64,000 bases of DNA from an uncultured Isosphaeraceae bacterium (GCA_945957605.1 CAMFLR010000014.1:175359-239358); one strand, 5' to 3'. Positions 45,161 through 61,091 are shown, numbered from the stretch's first letter. The notes: generated by a model from the sequence alone, not told the origin. Numbers and translations: made by a program.

Positions 45161-45208
45161 AAGTGGCCTCCAGAAATCCCATCGCTTCTGGGGGTCACTT
45201 GTTATTTT
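45161..45208 (+). terminator. probable rho-independent terminator of the doxX-sigma operon
   Basis: Stem AAGTGGCCTCCAGAA / TTCTGGGGGTCACTT (15 pairs, two G-T) with a 10-base loop, followed by GTTATTTT. A second inverted repeat (GCTCGTCCG / CGGACGAGC) lies just upstream. Confidence 0.7.
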
Positions 45209-45327
45209 GAGTTCATGTTTAATTTTTCAATTCAAATCACCGAACGAATTCGTTTGAACTGGGTGCCCTGACGATTGTAGGATAATGGTGTCACATCCCA
45301 GCCTCAGATTCATTGAGGGAGACACCG

Positions 45328-47802
45328 ATGCGAGTGACACAGGTCGATCGCGCGCTAATCCGAATCGCACTGGCGCTCGTACTGGGTCTGGCGGCGCACG
45401 CGCTTGCCGGTGTAAGTCACGCGGCGGAAAAACCGCTCGCGCGTTACGTCGCGAAGGCCGATCTCGTCGTCTACTCCGAGTTCCTGGGGCTTGAAACGCA
45501 TCGCGACGCATGGAAGCGCACTTCGACCTATCAACTGCTGAATGAAACCACCACAAGCGCAATGCTTCGCGACCTGGCGACCCAGGCAATTGATAGCATC
45601 ATCACTTCGGTGTCGAACAAGCCAGCGAGCGGAGCACTCACCGGAGCGCACGTTGTCGCGGCGGTTGAAAGGCTCGCGGATAAAGGATTTGTCCTGGCGG
45701 TTCATAGCAAGTCCGCCACGACCTCGCCAAGCATGATTCTGGTGGCGCGTGGGGCGGGAAAAGGGACGGACGGTCATGTCGCCAGTGCGTTGCTCGAGTT
45801 GATTTCCACGAGCCGGCCGCGTGAAAAAACCACGCGTGAAGACGGCCGTAAGATCACGTTCGTCAAGGCTCCGTCGCCCAACCTTTCTACTTGGGCATGG
45901 TGGGTCGAAGAGGATGATTTCATATTCACATCTCCAGGAACCGAGGCACAAGTAGAGTCGGTAATCGCGACGATTGAGGGGAAATCGCCATCGGCGGTTG
46001 ACTTGCCTGCGATCGCCGAGCTTGCTCGTAAGGATGACAATTTTGAGCCCGTGTTCCTGTCGTTCTCCGAAGTCGCGAATCTTTCGGCTACGCCTCCCGG
46101 GTTGAAAGATGGCATCAAACGGGTTGATTCGCGATGGGGTTTCATTGGCCCGCAGGTGATGAGTGTTACGCGGATTCAGGCCCCTGCCCCGCGCAAGGGT
46201 TTGCTTGCGCTCATGGATCAGCCGACATTTATTCTGAACGACTCGTTGCCGGTCCCACCCAACTCGAACGATTTTGTTCTCATTTCGGTCGATCCCGGAA
46301 AGCTTTTTGATCAGGTTCTGGCGATCGTCAAGGAACGCAATCCCAAGAATGCCCTCGCAGTTCCGCCCATGCTTGCCGCTGCGAACGGTGCGCTCGGTGT
46401 CAACTTGCGCGAAGAATTGCTCGGGCAGATCGGCCCGAAAATGGTTTTCACCGTCGAGCCTGAGATGCGACCGGTGTCGCTGACGCCCTACCAGAGCGTG
46501 GTCGATTGGGGCGCTCACCCTCCCAAGGTGACGGCGGTTCTCGAAATTCGCGACACCGCCAAATTCGCCAGGACGCTCGAATCGATTGTTGCTGTGATTA
46601 ACCGTCGATTAAAAGCCGAAGCGCCCGAAGCTCCTGAAGGAAGTGAAGTGCAGTTACGTCCGCTCAAAGCTCCGGAGCGAGGTTATGTGCTAGACGTCCC
46701 GCTTGGCACGTTTCCGCTGCCCAACGGATTTCGGCCGACGATGATGCTGGGCGAGCGTTCGCTAGTGATCGCGATCTCGCCACGCGAGGCGCGCAAGGCG
46801 TTGAAATATGCCGATCACCCGCAGCCGATCAACAAGCTGCTCGAAAAGAAGCCGGCCAAACTGCTGGTTTACGGTGTCAGTGACCCGCGAAGCTACATGC
46901 CCGACGTGATCGCCAACGCGCCGTTTCTCGTGCAAGCATATTCCATGATGGGGATGACCGGACCGTCGGGATCGGGGGCGATCAGCAGCCTGCGGCTCAA
47001 GCTCGACGCCGACCGCTTCCCCGCCGCCGAAGAACTCGTGAAATTCATGTCGCCGGGAACCGTGGAAGTGAGCGTCGACGACGCCGGGCTAACCGTGACG
47101 ACACGCGAATCGTTCCCCACACCCAACCTTGTTACAGCGGCTCCGTTCGCTGTCGGACTGCTGGCACCGGCGGTCAGCGCCGCGCGCGAGGCAGCGCAGC
47201 GATCGCAGGCGATGAACAATCTCAAACAACAAATGTTGGCGATGTTCAATTATGAGTCGAGCATGGGCACTTATCCGCCAGTGTCGATCAAGGACGCTGA
47301 CGACAAGCCGCTCTTGAGCTGGCGCGTGGCGATTCTGCCCTTCCTCGATGAAGAAGAACTCTACAAGGAATTCCATCTCGACGAGCCGTGGGATAGCCCG
47401 CACAACAAAACGCTACTCGCTCGCATGCCCGCAGTTTACAAGTCGACGCACAACCAGCCGGCCGATCCCAATTCCACATTTTATCAGGTTTTCACTGATA
47501 AAGGTGCTCTCTTCGACACCAAGGGGAAGGGAACGAAGATTGTCGACGTGGCCGACGGCACGAGCAGCACGATCGCAATTGTTGAGGCGGCAAAAGCGGT
47601 CCCCTGGACCAAGCCGGAAGATCTTCCATTCGACCCGGAAAAAGATCTGCCCAAATTCGGCGGATTGGGATTTTCCAGCGGATTTCACGTGGCGCTTGCA
47701 GATGGTTCCGTTCGATTCATTCAGACGACGATTGATCCCAAGATTCTGAAGGCACTCATCACACGCGCTGGAGGCGAGGTCCTGGCGGACGATAGTTATT
47801 GA
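45328..47802 (+). CDS. large exported protein with C-terminal DUF1559 domain
   Basis: An 824-residue protein. ATG 45328 is chosen: GAGGGAG lies 7 bases upstream, while the in-frame TTG 45313 overlaps that site. A signal peptide is visible (LIRIALALVLGLAAHALAGVSHA). Residues about 40-590 form an unassigned domain with repeated beta-alpha segments (VLAVHSKSATTSPSMILVAR, PKMVFTVEPEMRPVSLTPYQ, LGERSLVIAISPREARKALK). At about residue 605 a hydrophobic helix leads into the DUF1559 core (APAVSAAREAAQRSQAMNNL), ending with FHVALADGSVRFI and GGEVLADDSY. The prepilin signal is missing; the domain is internal. Function unknown. Confidence 0.88.
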   Translation: MRVTQVDRALIRIALALVLGLAAHALAGVSHAAEKPLARYVAKADLVVYSEFLGLETHRDAWKRTSTYQLLNETTTSAMLRDLATQAIDSIITSVSNKPASGALTGAHVVAAVERLADKGFVLAVHSKSATTSPSMILVARGAGKGTDGHVASALLELISTSRPREKTTREDGRKITFVKAPSPNLSTWAWWVEEDDFIFTSPGTEAQVESVIATIEGKSPSAVDLPAIAELARKDDNFEPVFLSFSEVANLSATPPGLKDGIKRVDSRWGFIGPQVMSVTRIQAPAPRKGLLALMDQPTFILNDSLPVPPNSNDFVLISVDPGKLFDQVLAIVKERNPKNALAVPPMLAAANGALGVNLREELLGQIGPKMVFTVEPEMRPVSLTPYQSVVDWGAHPPKVTAVLEIRDTAKFARTLESIVAVINRRLKAEAPEAPEGSEVQLRPLKAPERGYVLDVPLGTFPLPNGFRPTMMLGERSLVIAISPREARKALKYADHPQPINKLLEKKPAKLLVYGVSDPRSYMPDVIANAPFLVQAYSMMGMTGPSGSGAISSLRLKLDADRFPAAEELVKFMSPGTVEVSVDDAGLTVTTRESFPTPNLVTAAPFAVGLLAPAVSAAREAAQRSQAMNNLKQQMLAMFNYESSMGTYPPVSIKDADDKPLLSWRVAILPFLDEEELYKEFHLDEPWDSPHNKTLLARMPAVYKSTHNQPADPNSTFYQVFTDKGALFDTKGKGTKIVDVADGTSSTIAIVEAAKAVPWTKPEDLPFDPEKDLPKFGGLGFSSGFHVALADGSVRFIQTTIDPKILKALITRAGGEVLADDSY

Positions 47803-48150
47803 CAAGTGTTCAAGGCCGCGCGGGTGGAAGTACTCGCTTGATAAAATGGGGTGTCCTGGACAACTCTTCGCGATGGCACCCCAGACCTATTGGCATCTAT
47901 TACGGCGGGTTCTAGACTTGGTTTTGATGACGGTGGCCTTCTGGGGTTTGAACTTGGGGTGGAAGTCCAGCGAGCGGACTCGCTGGTGGAATCGGTAGAG
48001 GAATTGGAGGGGGATTGGCGCCGGACTCATTACAAGACTCCGTGGTTCCGGCCCCGTGGTGTATGTTGTGGCGCCACTGAGCGGACTCAAGGTACGTATG
48101 TTTCATTCCGTGTCTATCCGTATATTCTCGGGATCCTTAGGTAGTGTTCC
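47803..48150. other. intergenic region with a perfect palindrome
   Basis: About 350 bases. CCAGCGAG-CGGA-CTCGCTGG (47967-47986) is a perfect 8-pair hairpin inside a stretch that reads open in several frames but without a convincing gene; it may be a dispersed repeat or gene remnant. Confidence 0.4.
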
Positions 48151-48387
48151 ATGCTGAATAAAGTCACGAGTAGGATGAGGCTAAGTACAGTCATGCTCCT
48201 CGTTGTGATCGCGGCGTTGATTATGACGATCGTGATCCAACATTCGCGAGCTACACGAGTAGAAGCAGCGCTTCGGGCAGAATTGGCTGCATCGAGTTCA
48301 AAACTCTATTATCCGCAGGCGATAAAACATTATCAAAGGGTCGTGAATCAGATGTGGGGTGCGGGAAGAAGCAAGGACACACAATGA
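48151..48387 (+). CDS. small membrane-anchored protein
   Basis: A 78-residue protein. MRLSTVMLLVVIAALIMTIV forms a single membrane helix after a short N-terminus, followed by a helical hydrophilic part (QHSRATRVEAALRAELAAS). Short proteins with RLSTxMLLVVIAAL are frequent in planctomycetes, which supports the call. The start may be ATG 48151 or the internal ATG at 48175. No function known. Confidence 0.6.
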   Translation: MLNKVTSRMRLSTVMLLVVIAALIMTIVIQHSRATRVEAALRAELAASSSKLYYPQAIKHYQRVVNQMWGAGRSKDTQ

Positions 48388-48554
48388 TTCTCGCCTAGTC
48401 AGGAGAATCTGTGATCGCTTTTGGCTCGGGGATGCGTCCGAGGTTGTGTAAGAAAGCCAACGTCGCCACTTTCGTCGTGCGAAAACCGCACGACGTTGTC
48501 CATGTGGGTTAGCAACAAGAGGGCGAAGCTGAAAATGACTGCGATCTCTTCCTG

Positions 48555-48598
48555 ATCGCTTCGCGACCGGGACAACAGAGTTGTCCCGGTCAAGCGAT
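48555..48598. other. long near-perfect hairpin between convergent genes
   Basis: Inner stem GACCGGGACAAC / GTTGTCCCGGTC (12 pairs, loop AGA) is enclosed by an outer stem ATCGCTT / AAGCGAT (48555-48561 with 48592-48598). No T-run on either strand. It lies between the small membrane gene (plus) and the PEP-CTERM gene (minus), so it may act as a bidirectional transcript 3'-end structure. Confidence 0.6.
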
Positions 48599-48634
48599 TT
48601 CCGCACATGTTCAATGGGAAATATACTAAATCAA

Positions 48635-49513
48635 TCACCGATTTCGCGTCTGGCCTTTCGAACGCGATGAAGCCACCACGAATGTCGCGAATCCGAGCAC
48701 GGCGCAAGCGAAAGTCGCCGGCTCGGGCGCCGCGACGTTCGCTGCCGTATTGATCACGCCGACGCCGTTCAAATCGAATCCGCCCGAAGCGAACGGCGTT
48801 TTGAACGGGTCGTTGATGAGGTTGCCCTGCGAGTCGCGCGTGCCGTAGCGAGGGTCGATCGAGCCGACGACGTCGATGATCCGCACTTCGGTGACGTGAT
48901 TGATGTTGAGGAGCGGCGAGACTCCGGCCAGTTCGCTCAGGTCGAAGCCTGTGCCGTAACCCGAGACGTACTTGCCGGCGAGGTCGTGCAGGTTTGAAGC
49001 GTCGAGCAGGCCGAAGCTGCCGACCTGGGTTGCGGTTTGCGTGAGTGAAACCGACGGGAAGCGGAAGAAATTGATGCCGTCGGATGAGACTTCGACGAAC
49101 GCGAGTTCGAGGTAAGCGAGCCCCGCGCCGCCCGAGGTGAAACCGTTTTCGAAGACAGCAAAGTCGGCACCTGCGCCGTTGGCGATCGGCGTCGCAAAGC
49201 CGAGCGTGATCGAACCGCCGTCACCGAGCGACACGACACTCGACGTGTTGCCGGTGAGAATGCTCGAAGGATCACCAATCGTCGCGAGCGGACCGCTGGG
49301 GTTTGTGATGTCCTGCGGACCTCGGGTGATCGACACGACCGACGAAGCCCATTCGGTGAACGCCGAGCTCGTTTTCGCGATCCCGAGCGAGCCAGCCTGA
49401 CCAATCTGGGGATCATACGGCCCGGCGACCGATTCCTTCGTGCTGCTACCTAAAAGCAAGGCGACCAATCCGAGAACTGCGAATGGTTGGTGAAGAGCTG
49501 AAATACGACGCAT
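48635..49513 (-). CDS. PEP-CTERM exported surface protein, downstream of a cobalamin riboswitch
   Basis: A 292-residue protein from ATG 49513, with AAAGGA about 7 bases upstream. The frame extends to 49741, but its first residues (MGATGYASVFVF) are a translated REP repeat. A signal peptide (FAVLGLVALLLGSSTKESVAG) is followed by a domain with VVSLGDGGSITLGFATPIAN, FAVFENGFTSGGAGLAYLEL, FVEVSSDGINFFRFPSVSLT, EVRIIDVVGSIDPRYGTRDS and FASGGFDLNGVGVI. The C-terminus is a PEP-CTERM signal (APEPATFACAVLGFATFVVA, then a basic tail). From memory, cell-surface proteins with this domain occur near vitamin B12 uptake loci in other phyla; a B12-type riboswitch 560 bases upstream here agrees with that. Confidence 0.85.
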   Translation of the reverse strand: MRRISALHQPFAVLGLVALLLGSSTKESVAGPYDPQIGQAGSLGIAKTSSAFTEWASSVVSITRGPQDITNPSGPLATIGDPSSILTGNTSSVVSLGDGGSITLGFATPIANGAGADFAVFENGFTSGGAGLAYLELAFVEVSSDGINFFRFPSVSLTQTATQVGSFGLLDASNLHDLAGKYVSGYGTGFDLSELAGVSPLLNINHVTEVRIIDVVGSIDPRYGTRDSQGNLINDPFKTPFASGGFDLNGVGVINTAANVAAPEPATFACAVLGFATFVVASSRSKGQTRNR

Positions 49514-49666
49514 GAATTCATCCTTTGAGAATGTCGAAGCAACGAACACGATGGGGATGAGTTCCCCAAATCGAACTGACAGAAACACGACGAACGCAGA
49601 CCACGCCGCACGCAGCGAACTCTGGATTTCACACACGGCTCGTGCCTTGATTCGGCGGAAAACTCG

Positions 49667-49692
49667 GATGCCACTGGCTATGCCAGTGCTCT
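49667..49692 (-). repeat. REP-like palindrome, copy 4 (inverted)
   Basis: Core CACTGGCTATGCCAGTG (49672-49688), same family as the copies beside the RAYT gene at 16.8 kb, in inverted orientation relative to copy 5. Confidence 0.85.
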
Positions 49693-49709
49693 TTGAATGC
49701 AGACGGAAG

Positions 49710-49740
49710 ACGAAGACACTGGCATAGCCAGTGGCACCCA
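49710..49740 (+). repeat. REP-like palindrome, copy 5
   Basis: ACGAAGACACTGGCATAGCC... with core CACTGGCATAGCCAGTG and trailing GCACCCA. With copy 4 it forms an inverted pair about 20 bases apart, inside the leader between the riboswitch and the PEP-CTERM gene. Confidence 0.87.
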
Positions 49741-49818
49741 ATATCTCTAGGCGCAGCGCGGCCCAGACGACGAGATCGTCGTTAACGCGGTGCGTTCGCG
49801 AATGGACTGATCCTTAGA

Positions 49819-49920
49819 TCAGACCGGCCTCAGTTCCGCGGCAGGAACATTGAGGAGATCAGCGCTGTGAGGTGCGACGAAACGTCGCCAGCGTGGCGAG
49901 TTCGCGAGATGATGCGACAT
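49819..49920 (-). CDS. possible 33-codon leader peptide or remnant (uncertain)
   Basis: A 33-residue frame (MSHHLANSPRWRRFVAPHSA...) lies between the cobalamin riboswitch and the PEP-CTERM gene, with AGAAAGGA about 13 bases upstream of its ATG. Nothing else supports it; it may be chance, a leader peptide or a relic of a lost riboswitch-controlled gene. Confidence 0.18.
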   Translation of the reverse strand: MSHHLANSPRWRRFVAPHSADLLNVPAAELRPV

Positions 49921-50074
49921 GGTCGTTTATCAGTCCTTTCTGCCGAGGCCGGGCGAAAGTGTGGAGCCCGGATGGACGGCAGACGCAGGCAGGATGCGTT
50001 ATGTGTGCAAGAAAGCACAACATCGACTGTCCCTGCCAACGCGGCGGCCTAGATCCGAGGCACCACGCCAAACA

Positions 50075-50255
50075 CCTACAGGCAGGTCTTCTGACTTACG
50101 GCTCTTTGCGAGGCTCAAGCCGCCTTCCCGCAACACGTGTCGCAGTGGCTTTTTACTTGTGCCTCTCGCCGAATACAGCAGCGGCCCTGTGCCGGATTCT
50201 CACCGGCTTCCCTTTTCATCCTCGCAGCGGTGAACCACTGCGAAGAACCCGTAGG
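50075..50255 (-). promoter_or_regulatory. cobalamin (vitamin B12) riboswitch
   Basis: Read on the minus strand, the sequence contains the conserved core of the cobalamin riboswitch in order: AAAAGGGAAGCCGGTGAGAA, TCCGGCACAGGGCCGC, GCCACTG (B12 box region), GGGAAGGCGGC and GTCAGAAGACCTGCC at the 3' end. The outer P1 stem can be drawn between CCTAC (50251-50255) and GTAGG (50075-50079), and P3 from CGCAG(T)GG / CCGCTGCG. The RNA binds adenosylcobalamin or related corrinoids and usually represses B12 transport or synthesis genes. The next gene in its direction is the PEP-CTERM gene starting at 49513. Confidence 0.93.
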
Positions 50256-50371
50256 ATCGAGCCAAAGGGTATCGAGCCTTGATTCAGGTGTCAAGTATCG
50301 GCCAACGATCGTTCACAACTATTTGATGCTTTGATCACTGTGAGAATTCAATTCATGATCTCATAAGGTCA

Positions 50372-50417
50372 TCAAAACGAACCGGCCGCACGAAACCGAA
50401 GTCTCGTGCGGCCGGTT
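50372..50417 (-). terminator. rho-independent terminator of the rpoBC operon
   Basis: On the minus strand AACCGGCCGCACGA / TCGTGCGGCCGGTT (14 pairs, 10-base loop), followed by CGTTTTG, about 30 bases after the rpoC stop. It separates rpoC from the riboswitch. Confidence 0.88.
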
Positions 50418-50447
50418 CTTTGCTCTCAAACTGTCACCGAAGAAGGA

Positions 50448-54716
<4,269 letters not shown>

Positions 54717-55202
54717 GAGACACTCTCCTCTGCACGCCCTTGAGCGTAGCGGAAGCGGGGTTGTTCCGGGGATTCGATCAGCGGCTGTAGGACGTCGAGT
54801 CGATGCGAGGGTCGATAATTCCAGCGGGATCCGTCACAACCAATTGCGGGCGACATAAAATACAACGAACGCGGCATAACCCTGGCCCTCGCGAGCCGGG
54901 TCGCCGCGGTCAAACGATCAGGCTTGGCTGACATCAAAGCGCAAGGCCGGCACCCTCACTGGCCGGTTCTTGGAGACTCCCGAACGACGGAAACGCGGTC
55001 GCGGGTCGAGGTTGCGGCATGGCAGTCCCGAATTCGGCCAGGACCGCCCAAGGGTATTCACCCTCCGGCGGCCGGTGGAGTCGATTCCCATCGATAATAC
55101 GCGATTCAAAATCAAACTCCAAGAAGAATTCGCTTGACAACGAAGATTTCATGAAAGCGTGCCAATTGCGAGGGCAAACGGCACGCGAAATTCGTTGCTG
55201 CG
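54717..55202. other. intergenic region between the acidic-protein gene and rpoC
   Basis: About 490 bases, long for the inside of an rpoBC operon. On the minus strand GCGTGCC / GGCACGC (55157-55186) forms a 7-pair hairpin followed by TTTC, 15 bases after the acidic-protein stop; it could be a weak terminator or attenuator. The rest may hold a secondary promoter for rpoC. No gene is seen. Confidence 0.45.
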
Positions 55203-55595
55203 TTATTCCTCTTCGCCTTCTTCTTCTTCCTCTTCTTCCTCGTCCTCGTACTCTTCCTCGTCTTCTTCGTATTCCTCGTCGTCCTCTTCATCTTCATCAC
55301 CGAGCGACTCGAGTTCGCCGGAGATTTCGATGTCAGCGACTTCGTGGAGGGCGTACGTCTTGCCGCCGAGGGTGATTTCCGCGTCTTCGAGCGGGGTGAT
55401 CGAGTCGGGGTCGCTCGCCTCGATCGTCTTGTCGTAGGCGTCGAGGGTCGCCATGAGGGCCTTTTCGAATTCTTCGTGGCCGATGCCGAGGGCGATCAGA
55501 TCTTCTTCGCGCGGGTTGATCGTGATCTCGATCTCACCGTCTTCATCGTGGTCGTGATCGCAATTCTCGTCGTGGATGTGTTCTTCGTCGGCCAC
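55203..55595 (-). CDS. small His/Asp-rich protein with polyacidic tail, between rpoB and rpoC
   Basis: A 130-residue protein. GTG 55595 is the start: AGGAGG stands 6 bases upstream; the frame runs on to 55838 into rpoB without a start signal. The N-terminus is His/Asp-rich (EEHIHDENCDHDHDEDGEIE), a likely metal-binding or disordered segment. Residues about 25-95 look globular (REEDLIALGIGHEEFEKALM ... TLGGKTYALHEVADIEIS). The last ~35 residues are almost wholly Glu/Asp with a few Tyr. The polyanionic tail recalls the delta subunit of Firmicutes RNA polymerase, but there is no clear homology. Function unknown; its place inside the polymerase operon suggests a role with polymerase or DNA-mimic-like binding. 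Confidence 0.82.
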   Translation of the reverse strand: MADEEHIHDENCDHDHDEDGEIEITINPREEDLIALGIGHEEFEKALMATLDAYDKTIEASDPDSITPLEDAEITLGGKTYALHEVADIEISGELESLGDEDEEDDEEYEEDEEEYEDEEEEEEEEGEEE

Positions 55596-55794
55596 GAAAG
55601 GCCTCCTGTTCTCAATCTGAGGGATTCGATCTCGATCGGAATCGGCGGGCCGGAGTTTGCGCCGGTCGCCGGTTTCTTGGATTGTTTTGCTCGGCCGGAA
55701 GAGATGGACGCGGCGATCGCCGAAACTCACATCCCCAGGGCGGGCCGGAATAGTCATCCATGCCACGCCCGGGGAAACGAAGGGCTCGGGACGA

Positions 55795-59502
<3,708 letters not shown>

Positions 59503-59931
59503 GGAGGGTCAGACTCCTCGGGAAGTCAAAAAGAAGGCGCGGGCCTGCGGCGAGGCGATGACGCCTGGGTACTCAAACGCAGAACACCTCGGCACTTGCC
59601 GGCCAAAATTGGCCTGCGGGGCGCGAGGCGCGAACGAGTGGACCCAGAATAACTTTGCGGGTCGAGGCGATGGGCAACCGATTCGGATGGAACTCTTCAA
59701 CCGGTGTCTCACTCTCGGTCGTTTCGTCTCGGTTCGTATCGATGTCGTGCGGCCGGGACACTGAGGTGAGGGCATACTCCCTGGGACGGTCCGCTCCGCG
59801 TTCCGCGCGCCAAGGGAGCCCCGACGCCGTCCGATAATCGGAAACGGCATCGGGGCGATTCAAGGCATTATAACCATAAGTCAAGCCCTCCCGCGAGCCG
59901 CAACTTCCGGAAAGCGGGAGAGCAAAGGGAC
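59503..59931. other. rplL-rpoB intergenic region with a strong hairpin
   Basis: About 430 bases. GCCCCGACGCCGT (59818-59830) pairs with ACGGCATCGGGGC (59844-59856), 13 pairs with one G-T, and CCGA/TCGG extends the stem inside. There is no T-run, so partial attenuation or RNase processing between ribosomal-protein and polymerase genes is more likely than full termination. No gene is seen. Confidence 0.6.
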
Positions 59932-60327
59932 TTACTTGATCTTGACCGTGGCGCCGGCTTCTTCGAGTTCCTTCTTGAGCTTCTCGGCGTCGTCCTTCGA
60001 GACAGCCGTCTTGATCGCCTTGGGAGCGGCTTCGACAGCGTCCTTGGCTTCTTTCAGGCCGAGGCCCGTGGCAGCGCGGACAACCTTGATGACGTTGATC
60101 TTGTTGGCACCAGCGGCCTCGAGAACGACGTCGAACTCGGTCTGAGCAGCGACCGGCTCGGCCGGAGCGGCGGCAGCGGCGGGACCAGCGACAACGGCGG
60201 CAGCGGCGGCCTTGATGCCGTGGACCTCTTCGAGGTAATCGCCAAGGGCCTTGGCTTCGAGGACGGTCAGCTTGACGATCGAGTCACCGAGGGCCTTGAT
60301 GTTGTCGGCGAAGGTGGTTTCGGACAT
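59932..60327 (-). CDS. rplL: ribosomal protein bL12 (L7/L12)
   Basis: A 131-residue protein with AAAGGA 9 bases before the ATG. The N-terminal dimerisation helices ([20 protein letters not shown]), Ala/Pro-rich hinge ([20 protein letters not shown]) and C-terminal factor-binding domain ([54 protein letters not shown]) are all present. It forms the stalk dimers on bL10 that recruit translation GTPases. The gene follows rplJ. Confidence 0.98.
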   Translation of the reverse strand: MSETTFADNIKALGDSIVKLTVLEAKALGDYLEEVHGIKAAAAAVVAGPAAAAAPAEPVAAQTEFDVVLEAAGANKINVIKVVRAATGLGLKEAKDAVEAAPKAIKTAVSKDDAEKLKKELEEAGATVKIK

Positions 60328-60485
60328 GGGAACGTATCCTTTTCAGGTCGGGCGCTCTGTCTAGCGCCTGGGGTTCAGAAAAAGCCTGGTGCCTCGTGAC
60401 GACGAGCACCTCACGTCAGAAATATTCAAAAACCGGTTTGCGGTCGGGCCGTAATACACGACCATTCCGCGGGGTGTTTAACTCG

Positions 60486-61058
60486 TCACTCGGCAGCAGG
60501 AGCTGCTTCGCCTTCGCTCGCGGGAGCATCGCCGCCTTCACTGGCGGGAGCACCTTCGGCGAGGGTCTTGAGCTGTCCAAGCAGGCCGCTTGCGGGGGCC
60601 TGGGCCAGCGAAACGATCCGCTGGGCCGGAGCAAGCGCCAGGTTCACCACGCGGGCGATCAGCGCTTCACGGCTCGGCAGCTTGGTGATGTCTTCGACCT
60701 GGGCCGGCGAGATCACCGTCCCGTCGACCGCGCCACCCTTGATCTCGGGCTTCTTGAGCTTCTTGACCTGGTCCGAGATCTCCTTGGCGAGCTCGGCCGG
60801 GCCGTCGCCACCCCAAACGGCGACCGAAGGTCCCGCGAGGTAAGGCGCCAGTCCACCCATGCCCATCTCATCGAAGACGCGGCGAGCCAAGGCGTTCCTC
60901 AGCACCCGGACCTTGATCTTCTTCTTGCGAAGATCCATCCGGAACTTGTGCTCGGAGATCGCATCGAGCCCCTTGAAATCGAGGATGAGGACCGACGTCG
61001 CTCCGTCCAGGTCGGAACGGAACTGGTCCATCATCATTTCTTTGACGTACTTGCTCAT
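60486..61058 (-). CDS. rplJ: ribosomal protein uL10
   Basis: A 190-residue protein, ATG 61058 with AGGAG about 10 bases upstream. Typical segments: MSKYVKEMMMDQFRSDLDGA, SVLILDFKGLDAISEHKFRM, KIKVRVLRNALARRVFDEMG and TKLPSREALIARVVNLALAP, with helices for bL12 dimers at the C-terminus. The last ~35 residues are an unusual Ala/Glu/Gly-rich extension (GGDAPASEGEAAPAAE). uL10 anchors the L12 stalk. It follows rplA by 33 bases. Confidence 0.97.
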   Translation of the reverse strand: MSKYVKEMMMDQFRSDLDGATSVLILDFKGLDAISEHKFRMDLRKKKIKVRVLRNALARRVFDEMGMGGLAPYLAGPSVAVWGGDGPAELAKEISDQVKKLKKPEIKGGAVDGTVISPAQVEDITKLPSREALIARVVNLALAPAQRIVSLAQAPASGLLGQLKTLAEGAPASEGGDAPASEGEAAPAAE

Positions 61059-61091
61059 ACGCGACTCGCTCCTGTTTCAAACCGCCTCGCG

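Noticed and set aside
47851..48144. 97-codon plus-strand ORF
   Set aside because: Contains a perfect palindrome, no ribosome site, and the opposite strand is also open; may be a repeat remnant rather than a gene.
49830..50071. Minus-strand ORFs of about 70 codons right after the cobalamin riboswitch, considered as its target
   Set aside because: They overlap the 3' part of the riboswitch leader, have no ribosome site and look like random Arg/Ser/Pro/His sequence.
55157..55186. Hairpin after the acidic-protein gene as a true terminator
   Set aside because: Only 7 pairs, a 16-base loop and a short TTTC; full termination would separate rpoC from the operon promoter, so it is reported only as a possible attenuator.
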